From: Podospora pseudoanserina
Lineage: Eukaryota; Ascomycota; Sordariomycetes; Sordariales; Podosporaceae
Direction: 5' to 3'
Assembly (NCBI RefSeq): GCF_035222485.1
Contig: NC_085921.1
Span: 372,001 to 436,000, forward strand
Length of the DNA: 64,000 nt
A program made the translations under genes and the position numbers. Positions within the stretch are counted from its first letter, which is position 1; the number at the start of each line of letters is the position of its first letter. Shown here piece after piece: positions 11,608-22,895 of this stretch. Under the pieces are notes generated by a model, which searched no databases, was not told the origin of the DNA, and saw only the letters and a program-made list of their open reading frames with translations.

Positions 11608-14064
11608 ATGGGTGCTGTCATGGCGGGCCCTGAGGGTTGCTACGATGAAGATCTAAAAGACGGTTCCCCTCAACGCCCTCTTCTTGTTCAAGACACCATC
11701 ACTCCCGCCAACAACGGCCAACTACGGCGCCGGCGGCGTATTATGCTCTGGCTAACGGCCTTTTTGGCGGGGCTAACGCTTATTTCCGCACTTCACCAGA
11801 CGCCTTGTTTGAAAGAGCATGGACCAGCAACGGCAGCATCGATTGCTAAGCATCATCTCGACGATTTCTGGCAATCCCTCAGATCTCGAGCAGCACAGAA
11901 TGACGATCCCCCGCCAGCCCCTGCCCCCACGCGGGCTGTTCTCAAAACCTTTGAAGTCGCACAGCCAGTGCGGATGCCAGATGGCCCAGTTGAGAGCGAC
12001 GGCTCGACCCGGCATGGGAATGAGTATAGCCCCAAGCTGTGCACGGTTTTGCTCATGAGAAGGGACTTTGCGTGGAGCTATGGTGATCCGTTCATTGGTA
12101 TAGATGTCCCTTTACCACTATGCCGCATTTGCACCATGAAATTCTGTCGTTTTCTGAGCTGTCGATTCTGATACAAGAGTCATAACCAGGGGATTATACA
12201 CCTCCCGACTGTCCTTTCAACAGAGTGGTGCTCAACTTTAGCTCCGTTTCTGTTGGCAGACAGTTTGACCGGCTTGCGGTGATGTACTTTGGGGATACCG
12301 AGGTTTGTAAGTGTATCCGCCTTCACATCATGCCTCGAGGAAGTAGATAACTAATAGTAAATTTCTCAGGGAGAACTTCCACAGCCCAGCCCACCGCGCC
12401 TCCCGGAATAAGCTGGATCTACCTCAAGGACATGACGCACTACATGTACTTTTGGAAACGCCCTCAAAAAGTCATCTTTGACCTGGGAAACCTGATCAGT
12501 AAGACCTTGTGCCAGCCGATCTCGTCCGTTTCGGTGTTGACGTGAACCAAAAGACGAGAAATACACCGGCATCTTCAACACCACCATGACAGCCATCTTC
12601 TACAACGACCCAAACTCCCACCCCGCCAACCAAGCCCAGCAAGCCCCTCCCTCAGACCTGATCCTCCCCATCTCGGCCCGGTTGTCCTCGACCAATTCGC
12701 CAAGCGTGTTCACCCTCCCCTCTCAACGCGCCGTCACTACCTTTTCCGCTGGCTCCCTTCCCCGTGACATCCGCCGCGCGGTCGTCTCCCTCTCCACCAC
12801 GGGACAGGCAAGCGAAGAATTCTTCTGGTCCAACGTCCTCGAGTCAGACACGGCAACATTCGAAGGTGACCCCCTCCCGGGGCTGTCCCCCTTTAGAGAG
12901 GTACAGCTCTACATTGACAACCAACTCGCCGGGGTGTCGTGGCCTTTTCCCGTCATCTTCACCGGGGGTGTAGTACCGAGTTTGCACCGGCCCATCGTTG
13001 GGATCCAGGCGTTTGATATCAAGGAGCAGGAGATCGACATCAGCCCCTGGTTACCTCTGCTCTGTGATGGAGAGGAACACACGTTCGAGATCAAGATTGC
13101 CGGCGTGGGCAGGGATGGGAAGTTGACGGAAAAGGTAGAGGACAACTGGGTGGTGACTGGCAAGGTGTTTATCTGGTTGGATTACGACAGGAAGGACGAG
13201 CACGCTTGTGCAAAGGGGGATGGGTGCATCATCACTGGGCTGAAGCAGCCGGTGGTTACAGCGCCGGAGCCCGAGATTGTGGCGCGCAGTGAGGCCAAGC
13301 TGGATTGGCAGCAGCTAGGTAATGAGACGTTGGATTACTCGATTGTGGTCAAGAGAAAGATCGAGATTAGGGGGCAGGTGTCGGCTTTTCTGGGCCGGGA
13401 GAAGATGCAGGAAGTGAAATGGGTGCAGGAGCTGGCGTATTCAAATCAGGGGTTGATTTCTCAGCATGGATTGCAGGCGATAAATGATTTGACGATCGAG
13501 GGGAGAGACCAGGCTGGGTTTGTTTCCAACGATCTGGAGAAAGGCAACCAGCGGGGAGGGTATGAGGTGCTGTATCAGTACCCGCTGTCCGTGAACTCAA
13601 GCTATGCGGTATCAGAACAGGGGAACTTGAGTATTTGGGCGCACGCCATTCAGGGAAGGCAGGTAGAGGTGGACGGATGGGGAGGAGGGGTGGTGTTCCC
13701 GACCGGACTGGAAGCCTTTGACACGGGATACAGCAGGTCCAAGCTGTACACGATCAAAGAGGGCAAAGCAGAGTATCGCCAGACAGGCGATCAGATGAGC
13801 AGTACAGGATGGGGTGAGTCGAGCCAAGAGTTTGAGTTTACGGGTGACGGAGAAGAACTGTACTGGAGGAGCGTGGGGGCTGTGAATGGGACTGTTATTT
13901 ATGACCGGAAGAGAATGGGAGGGGACGTGATTGTGGGAGGTCCCAGAATAGTGTCTCAAGTGGCACTGAACGGTGACGGCGTCTCTATTCAGGCTTCTGG
14001 ATATGATTCTGGAGAGGCGGTAGCAAAATGGCCAAGGTTGTTTCCGAAGGAAAATGGGGCTTGA
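11608..14064 (+). CDS. PNGase A-like glycoamidase, type II membrane protein
   Basis: Four exons (11608-12097, 12190-12306, 12370-12498, 12554-14064) encode 748 residues. The family (plant PNGase A and fungal relatives) removes N-glycans from Asn of glycoproteins. Residues 1-40 are polar, then RRRRR and a hydrophobic segment at about 45-63 (IMLWLTAFLAGLTLISAL), so the protein should be a type II anchor with a lumenal or outside catalytic part. Conserved family blocks: YTPPDCPFNRVVLNF, RLAVMYFGDTEVWRTST, WIYLKDMTHYMYFWKRPQK, VIFDLGNL, then SPFREVQLYIDNQLAGVSWP, GGVVPSLHRPIVGI, AFDIKEQEIDISPWLPLLCD and VVTGKVFIWLDY. Introns are 92, 63 and 55 nt with good phase. ATG 11620 is an alternative start. 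Length matches the family. The catalytic activity is inferred from family only. Confidence 0.9.
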
Positions 14065-15629
14065 GCCTGGGTTTGATCTATTGATTGGTATGAGACAGTA
14101 GCACAGCCACTGTTTACTTTCTCCTCTTGATGATGTACCCACATGTCGATATGGCAACGTGTTGAGTGATCCGGAGTTACGGATAATGGGAGGTGAGTGA
14201 TAATGGCACCACGGATGACACTTTTTTCTCATAGGTAAACTGGGAAAAGAGGCCGCCAAGATATTTGGACCAAGAGCTTCACAACACCACCGGGTGCCAA
14301 GCCTCGGTGTGGAGTGCTCACCACAACCGGGCACGGAGCTCTCCACCGGCCCCGAGATACGGGTGCGCGGAATAGAGTCCATTGTTCTCCGGAGCCGCTG
14401 CTTTGGAAACGGTGTTCCACACAATGAGGGGGGAGGGGAGCAGCACGTGGCACTCATGCATCGCCGTTGCTGGGTCAGAGAGAACAAAAAGGCTGAAGGC
14501 TGTCATCAGGGGTGGTGGACTGCAACCCTCACCACAAAATAATTTGACATACAAGTAGGTTAACTCATACCATATTGTGAACTATGCCCTGAAGATAATT
14601 ACCAGGCTCTCAAGATATTTAATAGGCCTTTCAAGATATTTGATAGGCCTATGAAAATAATTAATAGGCCTATGAAGATATTTAATAGGCCTATAAAGAT
14701 AGTAATAGGCCTTTTAGAATGTTTAGAAGGCCTATTGATTTGCTTCTAAGGCATGGGTTTATGATATGGGACAGCTTATTTGCTGTCTCAATATTTTGTG
14801 AGGAGTGTGACGGCTTATCGGAGCATTGGCCCAATGGCGCTAACGGCTTCGACCAAAAAAAAAAAAAGGTGGCTTGTGTCCCAGCCAACCGACCCCATCA
14901 CCCTTCAACATCCTTGTAGCAGATCACCAAATGTCTTGCGTGGATTGAGGAGCTGGCGGTAAGCTCGGCGCATGGCTATGGAGGCTATGGAGACACAGAA
15001 AGTTTGTGTGGATGAGAGTGTCGCTCTTTTGGAGCAGCTGTTTCGGACTAGGGCAGACAAAGAGGAATTCGGGGTCGTGGACGGAAGCGCCATTGTTGAC
15101 ATGCGGTGTCGACAAAAGGAGCTTGGGCCGCTGTCGCCACCAAAAAACTGCCGTCATTGCCCCACTTTTCAGCAGTGTTGTGCAACAGCTCGATGATGCT
15201 CTTTCTTCTCCAGTTTCCCCTCGGCCATCCTGGGCATTATCTTGAGGTTGTATGGCTCCTTCTTTTGTTGATCATATGTGACGGGCTGCTTTCTTAATAA
15301 TACCGCCCTCCGATTTATTGCGACTAGCACTCTTAGCCAGCCTTAAAACCGAACCCCCATCCACACACCCAAAACCACACCATCCATCATCCGTGCAGAG
15401 AGTGACGACTCGCATTCCTGGGCACCTACACACCGGATAGCCAACAGTTCGCCTACAAGACCAGAACTATCCCACGAGTCGTATTATATTTCTCAGCACA
15501 CTTTTAAAAAACAACACCTACCCCTAGCTATTTACGTCACAGACCTCACCTACACGAATTGCCCAATTGATCCAGTTCCGACGACAAAACCCGACGACAG
15601 CTACTACCTCGCACAAGGAAATCGCCAAG
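14065..15629. other. Intergenic region with minisatellite
   Basis: About 1.6 kb between the PNGase-like gene and the MARVEL gene. It contains the 21-bp repeat array at 14604-14748, a 13-base A run near 14,855, and from about 15,300 a CT/CA-rich leader for the MARVEL gene. No protein gene is supported. Confidence 0.6.
14604..14748. repeat. 21-bp minisatellite with AGGCCT core
   Basis: Seven head-to-tail units start at 14604, 14624, 14645, 14666, 14687, 14707 and 14728, each 20 or 21 bp, with degenerate flanking copies on both sides. A unit begins with the palindrome AGGCCT (six of seven perfect) and ends with an A/T-rich part such as ATATTTAAT. The array is far more A/T-rich than the neighbouring DNA. 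Read directly from the sequence. Confidence 0.93.
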
Positions 15630-16136
15630 ATGGAAAAAACACCGCTCTACTTCCGCTCAGCGCAGCTCCTCTTCATTCTCATCACCACGGCCCTGATAGG
15701 CAATGTGATCGCTACCAACGTCTCGGCCGCTTCGTCGGCCACAGCAGCCATCAACTTCACCATGTTCGTTCTTGTAATCACCTGGCTAGCCGCCCTTTAC
15801 GGTCTCATTTCCACCGTCGTTGAGCGTCTCTCCTACCCGGTCGGCCTTCTCGCCCTCGACGCCGCCGCTACGCTCTTCACCTTTATCGCCGCCATCGTGC
15901 TGGCTGCCAAGTTGACAGTTGTTAACTGCGCCGACCCAGGCGATAAGGCGGCCGATTGGATTGCCTACGGCAGCGCCGACAATACCAAGCGGTGCAGACA
16001 GATCCAGGCGTCGACCGTGTTCATGTGGTTCTTGTTTCCGCTGTTCATGGCCGTTCTGGTGCTGAGCCTCATGGGATTTCGCAGGGGGGGTGGTAGCGTG
16101 AGGACTGGTCCGACTATGAGCCAGATTGGCGTATAA
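15630..16136 (+). CDS. MARVEL-domain (Nce102-like) four-TM protein
   Basis: A single exon of 168 residues from ATG 15630 (context CAAGATGG); the open frame upstream starts with a non-ATG codon. Four hydrophobic segments at about residues 9-29, 42-62, 70-94 and 129-150 match the MARVEL topology. The N-terminal segment (SAQLLFILITTALIGNVIA) and the NFTMFV block resemble fungal Nce102-like proteins. Two cysteines (100, 122) sit in the long loop before the last helix. The C-terminal tail is short, Gly/Arg rich, and cytosolic by this topology. Nce102 proteins act in eisosomes and plasma-membrane microdomains; whether this one does is inference. It is convergent with Mim2. Confidence 0.82.
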   Translation: MEKTPLYFRSAQLLFILITTALIGNVIATNVSAASSATAAINFTMFVLVITWLAALYGLISTVVERLSYPVGLLALDAAATLFTFIAAIVLAAKLTVVNCADPGDKAADWIAYGSADNTKRCRQIQASTVFMWFLFPLFMAVLVLSLMGFRRGGGSVRTGPTMSQIGV

Positions 16137-16654
16137 GCTGCGCTGACTTATTGGCTCCCTTTGGTTGTTATGAACGACGGGAAGAGGAGGAAACAAATGT
16201 AATGAGGATTAATGACCAACGCCGAGAGGGCTATGACGAGGGAGATTCCATGGGCTTCGTAATGATAAGAAATGATGGGAATGCAAAGGCTGGGGCATGT
16301 AATGATGGATTAGGTACATGGTTTGGGAGACGGGTTGTCTTTGTTTGGTATATAAGTGGGATCGTGTGTTTGGGATGCGGTAGTGGTGCCCCTGGAGCTG
16401 TACACTCAAAATAGCAACGATGTCGATAGGTCGACTTGAATACCAACAGTTGTATTATCTGCGCATTTGAACGGACAAGTTCAGTATGCCGTTAATGTAG
16501 CTGTTTTCCCATGTTTTGTGCCGTGTGTATACATATCCCAATAACGCCATAAACGCTTCGCGGGGCCGCCCCTTATATAATGTTTCTAATCAGTTGTCGA
16601 AAAGAGTATATGTACTGCTCAGAATGGCTCTTCCCAGCCCGTGAAACCACCAAG
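16137..16654. other. Convergent 3' region MARVEL / Mim2
   Basis: About 0.5 kb between two convergent stop codons. It is mixed in composition and I see only untranslated sequence. Confidence 0.5.
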
Positions 16655-17045
16655 TCATAACGAAGATGCCGCTTGCACAGCTCCCACGGCCGCAAACTCT
16701 CTCTTATTTGTCCACCGGATCTCGACGTTGTGCATCCATTCCATATACCGCGCCCAGCCTGAAGAATTCCAGTTAGCATTATGGGACTAAAAGGCAACCA
16801 GGCACAAGAGCCAGCATACTCCAGTAGGCAAACTTGCGGCCAAGATACTTGCCCGCAAATGGCATAATAATCATTGTCAGCAAAAGCTGTAGCTGCTCTA
16901 GACTTGTCTCCCACTCCCTTTGGGCATCGGATTCGTCTTCGGAATCGAGAATGCTGCTGGAGATGGATGGAAGGGAATCGACATCGTCGTTGTCTGAGGA
17001 GGGAGCCATGTCGGAGATGACGAAGGAGTCTGAAGTGCTCGCCAT
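16655..17045 (-). CDS. mim2: Mim2, mitochondrial outer-membrane import protein
   Basis: Two exons on the minus strand (17045-16820, 16758-16655; intron 61 nt with a TGCTAACT branch) encode 109 residues. Mim2 with Mim1 forms the MIM complex, which inserts alpha-helical proteins into the outer mitochondrial membrane. Residues 1-45 are acidic and Ser/Asp rich (SSDNDDVDSLPSISSS, DSEDESDAQ); then WETSLEQLQLLLTMIIMPFA, the single membrane span, followed by GKYLGRKFAYWS|WARYMEW and a basic tail MHNVEIRWTNKREF. The block around GKYLGRKFAYWSWARYMEW is what I recognise as the Mim2 signature, and it is only complete after splicing. The start at 17045 has a good context (ATAATGG). Small size is normal for the family. 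Confidence 0.88.
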
Positions 17046-17712
17046 TATGGAGCTTGGGCGATGAGGTGGGGAGCAGAGCAGCGTTGGTTGGAGTACGTCA
17101 CGATGTCTGAGGACGGGGGGTGAATCGGGTCTCGGTAGAGCTTTCGCTAGAGTGAATGATTCCCTCTCGTGGTATCGTGGACTGTCTACACATAGACTCG
17201 TGGCAACCGGCGCAGTGGTGAATGTATTGTATGGGTGCGGCAACCTAAGCATGGAGCAATCCAGCATTCATTCATCTGTCCCACTGGTACTGCAGTAGCT
17301 GCTGTAGCGGGCTGGAGTGCTGGCACTGTCTACGCACTGTCTCCTCACCACAAGGCTTATCGTTGTCGTTATCGGCAGCTGGCAGTGAGGTGGGAGCAAA
17401 AACCCCCCGCTTGTCAGGTGACTGAGGGCCTGAGTCACAGTGAGTGAATCCAACGTCATGAAGAAGGCGCCAAGTCAGTGATAGGGCGACCATCTCTACA
17501 CAGAAACCACACTTGTTCGGCTACCGAGAAAAGGCAAGGCATTAGGAACCAACCTGGCAAAAGAGACGGCTGCTGTGAACCCAGCACTTGTTGCACCCCA
17601 CGAACCAGCGCACCCCGATCCCTTCCCTCACTAGCGAAAAAAAGCGGTGGAGAGTCCAGAACATCTTCGAGAAACGAGAAAACCAAGAACCCTGTGACAT
17701 CCGTGGCCAAAC
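17046..17712. promoter_or_regulatory. Divergent intergenic region Mim2 / eIF2 beta
   Basis: About 0.67 kb between divergent starts of two housekeeping genes. No TATA box or other clear element is visible. Confidence 0.45.
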
Positions 17713-19137
17713 ATGAGCACTGAAGTAAGTTTTACATCTGTCTATCCTAGCCCTCACCTCCCGCCGTTTCCCCTCACCGGCAGAGGCACGAGCACAAGCA
17801 CTCCCACAGTAAATTCACTACCCCTCCAAAGACTACCCTCCCTTTTTTTTTTCTCCCACTCCCTTTTGCGCCACCCGAGACCCTACCCACCCCTCCCCTT
17901 GTCCCTTTGACGGTTGACTCTTCCTTTGACCACCTAACCCGACAATCGCCCGCCCCTCCGGAAATTTTAGTTCCGAAGCGACTTGACAACCTACGACTGC
18001 GACTCGAGACAAACAGCATCACTAACATCGTTAGGAACCCTCTCTCCAACGACGTGCCTCGCGCAAATCAGTTGCCTTCACCGACGAGAAGCTTGTAGTC
18101 GACGCAGACGGCAGTGTAACCATGGTTGCTTCCCCGAACGACGATACCAAAGAGACAGCCATGTCGCATACCCCTCGTACGCCGCCTCTCTCCGCCGCTC
18201 TCGGTGCCTTTACTGATGCTGCCTCTCAAGCACCCGCCGCCGCTCCTGCTGAGGATGCTGACGGGCTCGATCTCAGACTCATGAAGAAAAAGAAGAAGGC
18301 CAAGGTCGGGACCGCTGAGGGTGACGACGAAGCCGCCGCCCCTGTTGCGGGCGAGGAGGGCATCGATCTCTTGCTCAAGAAAAAGAAGAAGAAGGTTCCC
18401 AAGGACAATGATGACTTCGCCAGGAAGCTCGAGAAGCTTAACATCGAAGGCAAGGCGGGTGAAGAGGCTGCTCCTGAGTCGGAGGAGCAGGAGGGTGACT
18501 GGGAGAAGGGTACCGGCATCTTCAAGCACGACGAGACCAGCACCATCAACTACAGCCCACTCCTCTCCAGATTTTTCGCCCTCCTGTCGCAGAAGAACCC
18601 CGACCACGCCTCAACCGGCACCCGCTCCTACAAGATTCCTCCTCCTCAGTGCTTGCGCGAAGGCAACAAGAAGACCATTTTCGCCAACCTTGCCGAGATT
18701 TGTAAGCGCATGAAGCGTGCCGACGAGCACGTCACAGCCTACCTCTTTGCTGAGTTGGGTACCAGCGGTTCCGTCGACGGTTCCAGGCGGTTGGTCATCA
18801 AGGGTCGCTTCCAACAGAAACAGATTGAGAACGTTCTTCGCACGTATATTATAGGTATGTCGTCATGTCTCTGTGGCTCTCTTGTCCGTCGGACGCTAAC
18901 GCTTCGAAACTAGAATATGTCACCTGTAAGACGTGCCGTTCCCCCAATACCGAGCTCTCCAAGGGCGAGAATCGCCTTTAGTATGTCTTCCTGCCCCTCC
19001 CGTTCATGCGAGTGGCAGTGCACTAACAACCTCTCAGCTTCATTACCTGCAACTCTTGCGGCTCTCGTCGTTCCGTCCAGGCTATCAAGACTGGTTTCTC
19101 GGCCCAGGTTGGCAAGAGAAGAAAGAACAAGGCCTAA
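17713..19137 (+). CDS. sui3: Translation initiation factor eIF2 beta subunit
   Basis: Four exons (17713-17724, 18035-18854, 18914-18980, 19038-19137) encode 332 residues. eIF2 beta is part of the ternary complex that carries initiator tRNA and it contacts eIF5 and eIF2B. The start is MSTE in a 12-nt exon joined over a 310-nt intron to [19 protein letters not shown]. Two lysine blocks (MKKKKK near residue 80; LLKKKKKK near 110), a central domain ([29 protein letters not shown]) and a C-terminal zinc ribbon (CKTC..CNSC) are all present. The last two introns (59 and 57 nt) split the zinc-ribbon region. Only two lysine blocks are visible, against three in yeast. Family identity is certain; the first exon rests on splice phase and the good ATG. 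Confidence 0.95.
17725..18034 (+). other. Long first intron of the eIF2 beta gene
   Basis: At 310 nt this is several times longer than most introns here. It has GTAAGT at the donor and ACTAACATCGTTAG at the branch and acceptor. It is pyrimidine-rich, with a 10-base T run near 17,845. An in-frame TAG just before the acceptor shows that the upstream sequence is not coding. Confidence 0.85.
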
Positions 19138-20703
19138 ACGCCATGGTTTCTTCGTACAGCATCGGCTTTTGCTTCGGTCGTTTTTTTGGGTCGGGATTCA
19201 TAAAAGCAACAACGGCGGGGTTTTTTCCTTTCAATGGGTTTCGTATTGCTCGGTAGAGGGAAGCTTTCGGCAGCGCTGTTTCTGGTCGATAGATGCTCTT
19301 GTTGCTGGTGTTGTTCGACGCTATTCAACTTTTGTTGGAGGTAGACTAGTCGACCAAAAACTTCCCCACACCCATACCCCTTTCTTGCCTTGTGGATATG
19401 ACGGTTGACGATGGGTATAAGGGGATGGGAATGACGATCATGACGAACATAAAGACGGGGGAGATGGGGCAAACGGATGACATGCATTCGAATGCTTAGA
19501 GGGCAAGGTTAGGTGGTTCATTCGGACGCAACTGGTCTAGCATCTTTGTCAACCTAGAATGTGCGTTAATCTAATGCCGAGTATAACGAAGCGAACGGAA
19601 TATTGAGAGAAGTGGTGCCTGATTTGATAGTGTCTTGGTGATGATTCTTGATGAAGCTGCGGGTGGCGGTGTTCTCTGTGCCACCCTTCGAACAGGCGGA
19701 AAAAGAAGTGAACGAAAGGGGAGAGACGAGAACCTCGAGGAGGGGAGAAAAGACGACGGTTTTGATTGTGTGGTTGTCCTCAATATGTGAGTCATTCTAT
19801 TGATCTATCTACCCATGCCCCCACTACACTCGGCAACAATGGCGACGCGAAGACAATAAGATGAATGCATTGACCTTCTCTCAGCGAGTAAACAATGGGG
19901 ATCTCTGCCGGCTACGTCGTCACTATCTCCTCATCTTTGAATGCACACTGCGCAGAGAGTACCAGCTACATTACAAATGGTATATACATAGTTCATCCAA
20001 CACGGGCTCTTACGGTCAATACAGCTGGCATTCTTGGCTCTCTCTCTTTCTCTCTCTCTCTTCCGCCTTTATACGCATACAGGACCAGACAGCTTTACTC
20101 TGCTCAGTGATCAAATCACGGATTTTGTCATCAATTTCTTCAGGCATGTATCAAGGTAGGACATGAAAAATCGCGTAGAATAGATAGGTATAGGGTAAAA
20201 GAGTAAAACAAGAGAGTAAAAAGGAAAAAAAGAAAAGAAAACAAGGAAAACAAGAGGTTCCCCTTCTCTCTCAGACCAGAGGGGCAGCAGTACAGGCACA
20301 ATGGTAACGAGATGACGGGAAGAGAGACAGACGGAGCAGGATCAAGAGTTTTTGAACGAATCATGCTTGTTGTTCGTGTGTGTTGTGCTGGTGTTGTTGA
20401 AGAGGGGGAGATGATGACGAGTGTTATGTCTTGCTTTCCACAAAAAAGATTCCTTGAAATCCCTTTCAACCCATTCTTCGCCATCCCAAGACCCCAAGTC
20501 CAGTTCAGCCAACTGGCTCCCGGCTTTTACCTCCCCAGACCCTCCCCCAGACCCTCCCCCATACCCTCTCCATTTCACCCCTTTACGTGTATTCCACAAC
20601 CCCTCCCCCTCCCACAACAGTTCCCGCCGATACGCTAACAGAAAAAGCCATACAGACATGCTCGAGATGCCATCCTCCAGAGACTATCCCTCTGACCCTA
20701 TAC
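19138..20703. other. Convergent 3' region eIF2 beta / PP2C
   Basis: About 1.6 kb with strong strand-composition swings: a CT run at 20038-20063 and a purine-rich tract from about 20,190 to 20,260. No gene is supported. Confidence 0.5.
20038..20063 (+). repeat. CT-rich simple repeat
   Basis: An almost pure (CT)n run of 26 bases with one TTT interruption, followed within 200 nt by a purine-rich tract. Read directly from the sequence. Confidence 0.85.
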
Positions 20704-22895
20704 TTAAGCGTCCTTCTTCATCTCCGCCTCGCCGCTAGGTTTCCCCGCAGCCTCTGGCGTTGGCTCGGGCTTCTTCTCCTGCTCCTTCCCGGCAGTAGCT
20801 TCGCCGCCCTCGACCGACGACGCTTTGGACACCTGGCTTGCGAGATCCTTATCCTCCTCCGAGTTGTCAAACATCTCAGTGTCGTCTGAGTCGGTCAGCA
20901 CCTCGGTCCCATCACCCAGGAAGATGATGCGGCCCTTGTAACCACCGATGCCGAAGCTTCTGCCAGCGCCACCACCTTGCTTGTTCTCTTCGACATCATA
21001 CCCGCTGTCACTATCATCAAAGTTGTGATGCACGCCGGGGCCGCGGAACTCAGCTAAAATGTGTGAAAAAGCCATGTATTAGTAATGATGTTTTGGTAGA
21101 AAAAGTGTGCGATAGACCAGTGTCAAGAGCGCGCTCGGTTCCGAAAAGTATGATGATCCATATGAAAAGGGAGACGAGAAGGAGAAAGATACAGGATATG
21201 GGGGCAGATAGTGGTCTTGATGTGGGCGGAGGAAACAACCAGAGCGTGCGCGTTTAAGAAGACGGCGAAGATTCCCTACCATATTCGGGCGGGGCACAAG
21301 GACCGTCTCCGTTGGCAACCCGCCGGGCAATCTCCTCATACCACTCTTCCTTGGTCCGTCCCCTGAGGAAAGCGACAATGATCATGGTCATGTTGTCGCA
21401 GCCGACGCCTCCCGTCTCCGAGTTGGAGGCCAGGCAGTTGTCCATCATGTTCTCGCAGATCTTGTCCAAATCCTGCTTGGCAGCGATTCCACGCCTGACG
21501 AATTCGACAACGGCTTGGGAAGACTGGCAATCCCAGATGCCTTGTAAATGGACAAGGTCAGCGAACAGTCCAAAAAACAGGGGATAGAGGGGGAAACTGT
21601 ACCGTCACAAGCAAGCACGAGGAACTCATCGTCGTCGCCCAGGTCGTGAACCACAACGTCCGGATAAGCTGTCACGATTTGTTGTTCTGGCGCGAGCTCG
21701 GCGCTCTTCTTGAATTCGAAATCACCAATGGCTCTTGACAGGGCCAGGTTCCCGTTGACACGGCCAAAGTCGACAAAGCCACCTGCAGCCGTAATTCGCG
21801 CCTTTTCGCCTACACATCCGCAACACAATCACCCGGTTAGCGGACAGGCGCGGCTAGAGAAGAGTGACAGCTGTGTTTTCGGCGCACCTTCGTTCTGTGG
21901 TTTGTGGTCAAAAGAAAGGGGCTTCGCCCGGCCCTTTACGCCCAAGACGCCTCTCGAGTCACCAGCGTTCGCCTACCGCGGAGAGGCAAAGTCAGCATCA
22001 GTGGGCCAAAGTGGGGGTGCACAATGAGGGGAATTCTCCTCAGCAGCACGGGGTCAAACATACAACATAGATCTTGTCTTCCGTAATCAGGCCCACGCAA
22101 GCAGTGCAGCCGGACACTTCCTCCTCATATTTGGGATCTGTTCAGGTGGCAGCAACAGGTTAGCGAACTCGTTCCAGAAAGGGCGCCATTTTCTGAGTGA
22201 TTTGGGGATGTTGAATCACATAGCCTTCCTCCCCTAGCAAATCTGGACCGTCCAGAACCCCCCGTTTTGTGAGAATAAGAAGACCAGGCTGGCATCATAC
22301 CGTTGAGAATAGCTCTGTCGGTCGCCAAAAAGCCATCCTTGAGAGCCTGTTCGTAGTTGCCGGCTTTAAATGTATCCTGCTTCGCAATAATGTTGTGAAT
22401 GTTGTCGCCCGCAAACAGCGCTACCTTGTCGCCGCCGTGGCCATCAAAGACGCCAAAGAAGGAGAGTTTCGAGCTGTGGTCCTTGGCAGCCTTAGTGCCA
22501 GCGAGCAGGTCGAGTACTGTCGTGTGAGAGTCCTCCATGCTGATGCGCCAGCCCTGCATGGCCGACACGCCATAGAGTAGTCGTTCGTCTCCGCCATTCT
22601 CTGAAGCCTATAGGCATTATCCCTGCCGCGTTAGCCTCTGGTTTTTGTATCCAGCGCGAGCAGCTGGAAGATGATATTGGCAAGGAAGGGAGCCATGGGC
22701 GCGGGCATGTGAGCACCATGATCGGCCCCTGGCCTGGGGAGGAGAGCTTGAGGCAGAGAGGGCCAGACGAGCAAAGTGTGTGCGCGCCCGCGATGGCCAG
22801 GATGGCAGCACGGACGGCCAAGGGCTGCGACAACCACCTCTTCAGGAAAAGGCACATACCTTCTCGACAACAGGCTCAGAAAGTGTCTGGCCCAT
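20704..22895 (-). CDS. PP2C-type Ser/Thr phosphatase (Ptc2/3-like)
   Basis: Seven exons on the minus strand: 22895-22860, 22607-22301, 22137-22064, 21972-21888, 21809-21603, 21540-21280 and 21053-20704, giving 439 residues. PP2C enzymes are Mg/Mn-dependent phosphatases; the Ptc2/3 group switches off stress MAPK and checkpoint kinases. Metal and catalytic motifs in order: [12 protein letters not shown] start, [59 protein letters not shown] and [10 protein letters not shown]. The C-terminal 120 residues are acidic and end in a Lys/Pro/Glu-rich tail. Introns are 252, 163, 91, 78, 62 and 226 nt, more and longer than in neighbours. All phases agree. The enzyme class is certain; the subgroup follows from the MGQTLSEP start and the acidic tail. 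Confidence 0.93.

Noticed and set aside
14604-14748. Repeat array as a CRISPR
   Set aside because: Units are tandem and adjoining with no unique spacers, and this is a eukaryotic genome; it is a minisatellite.
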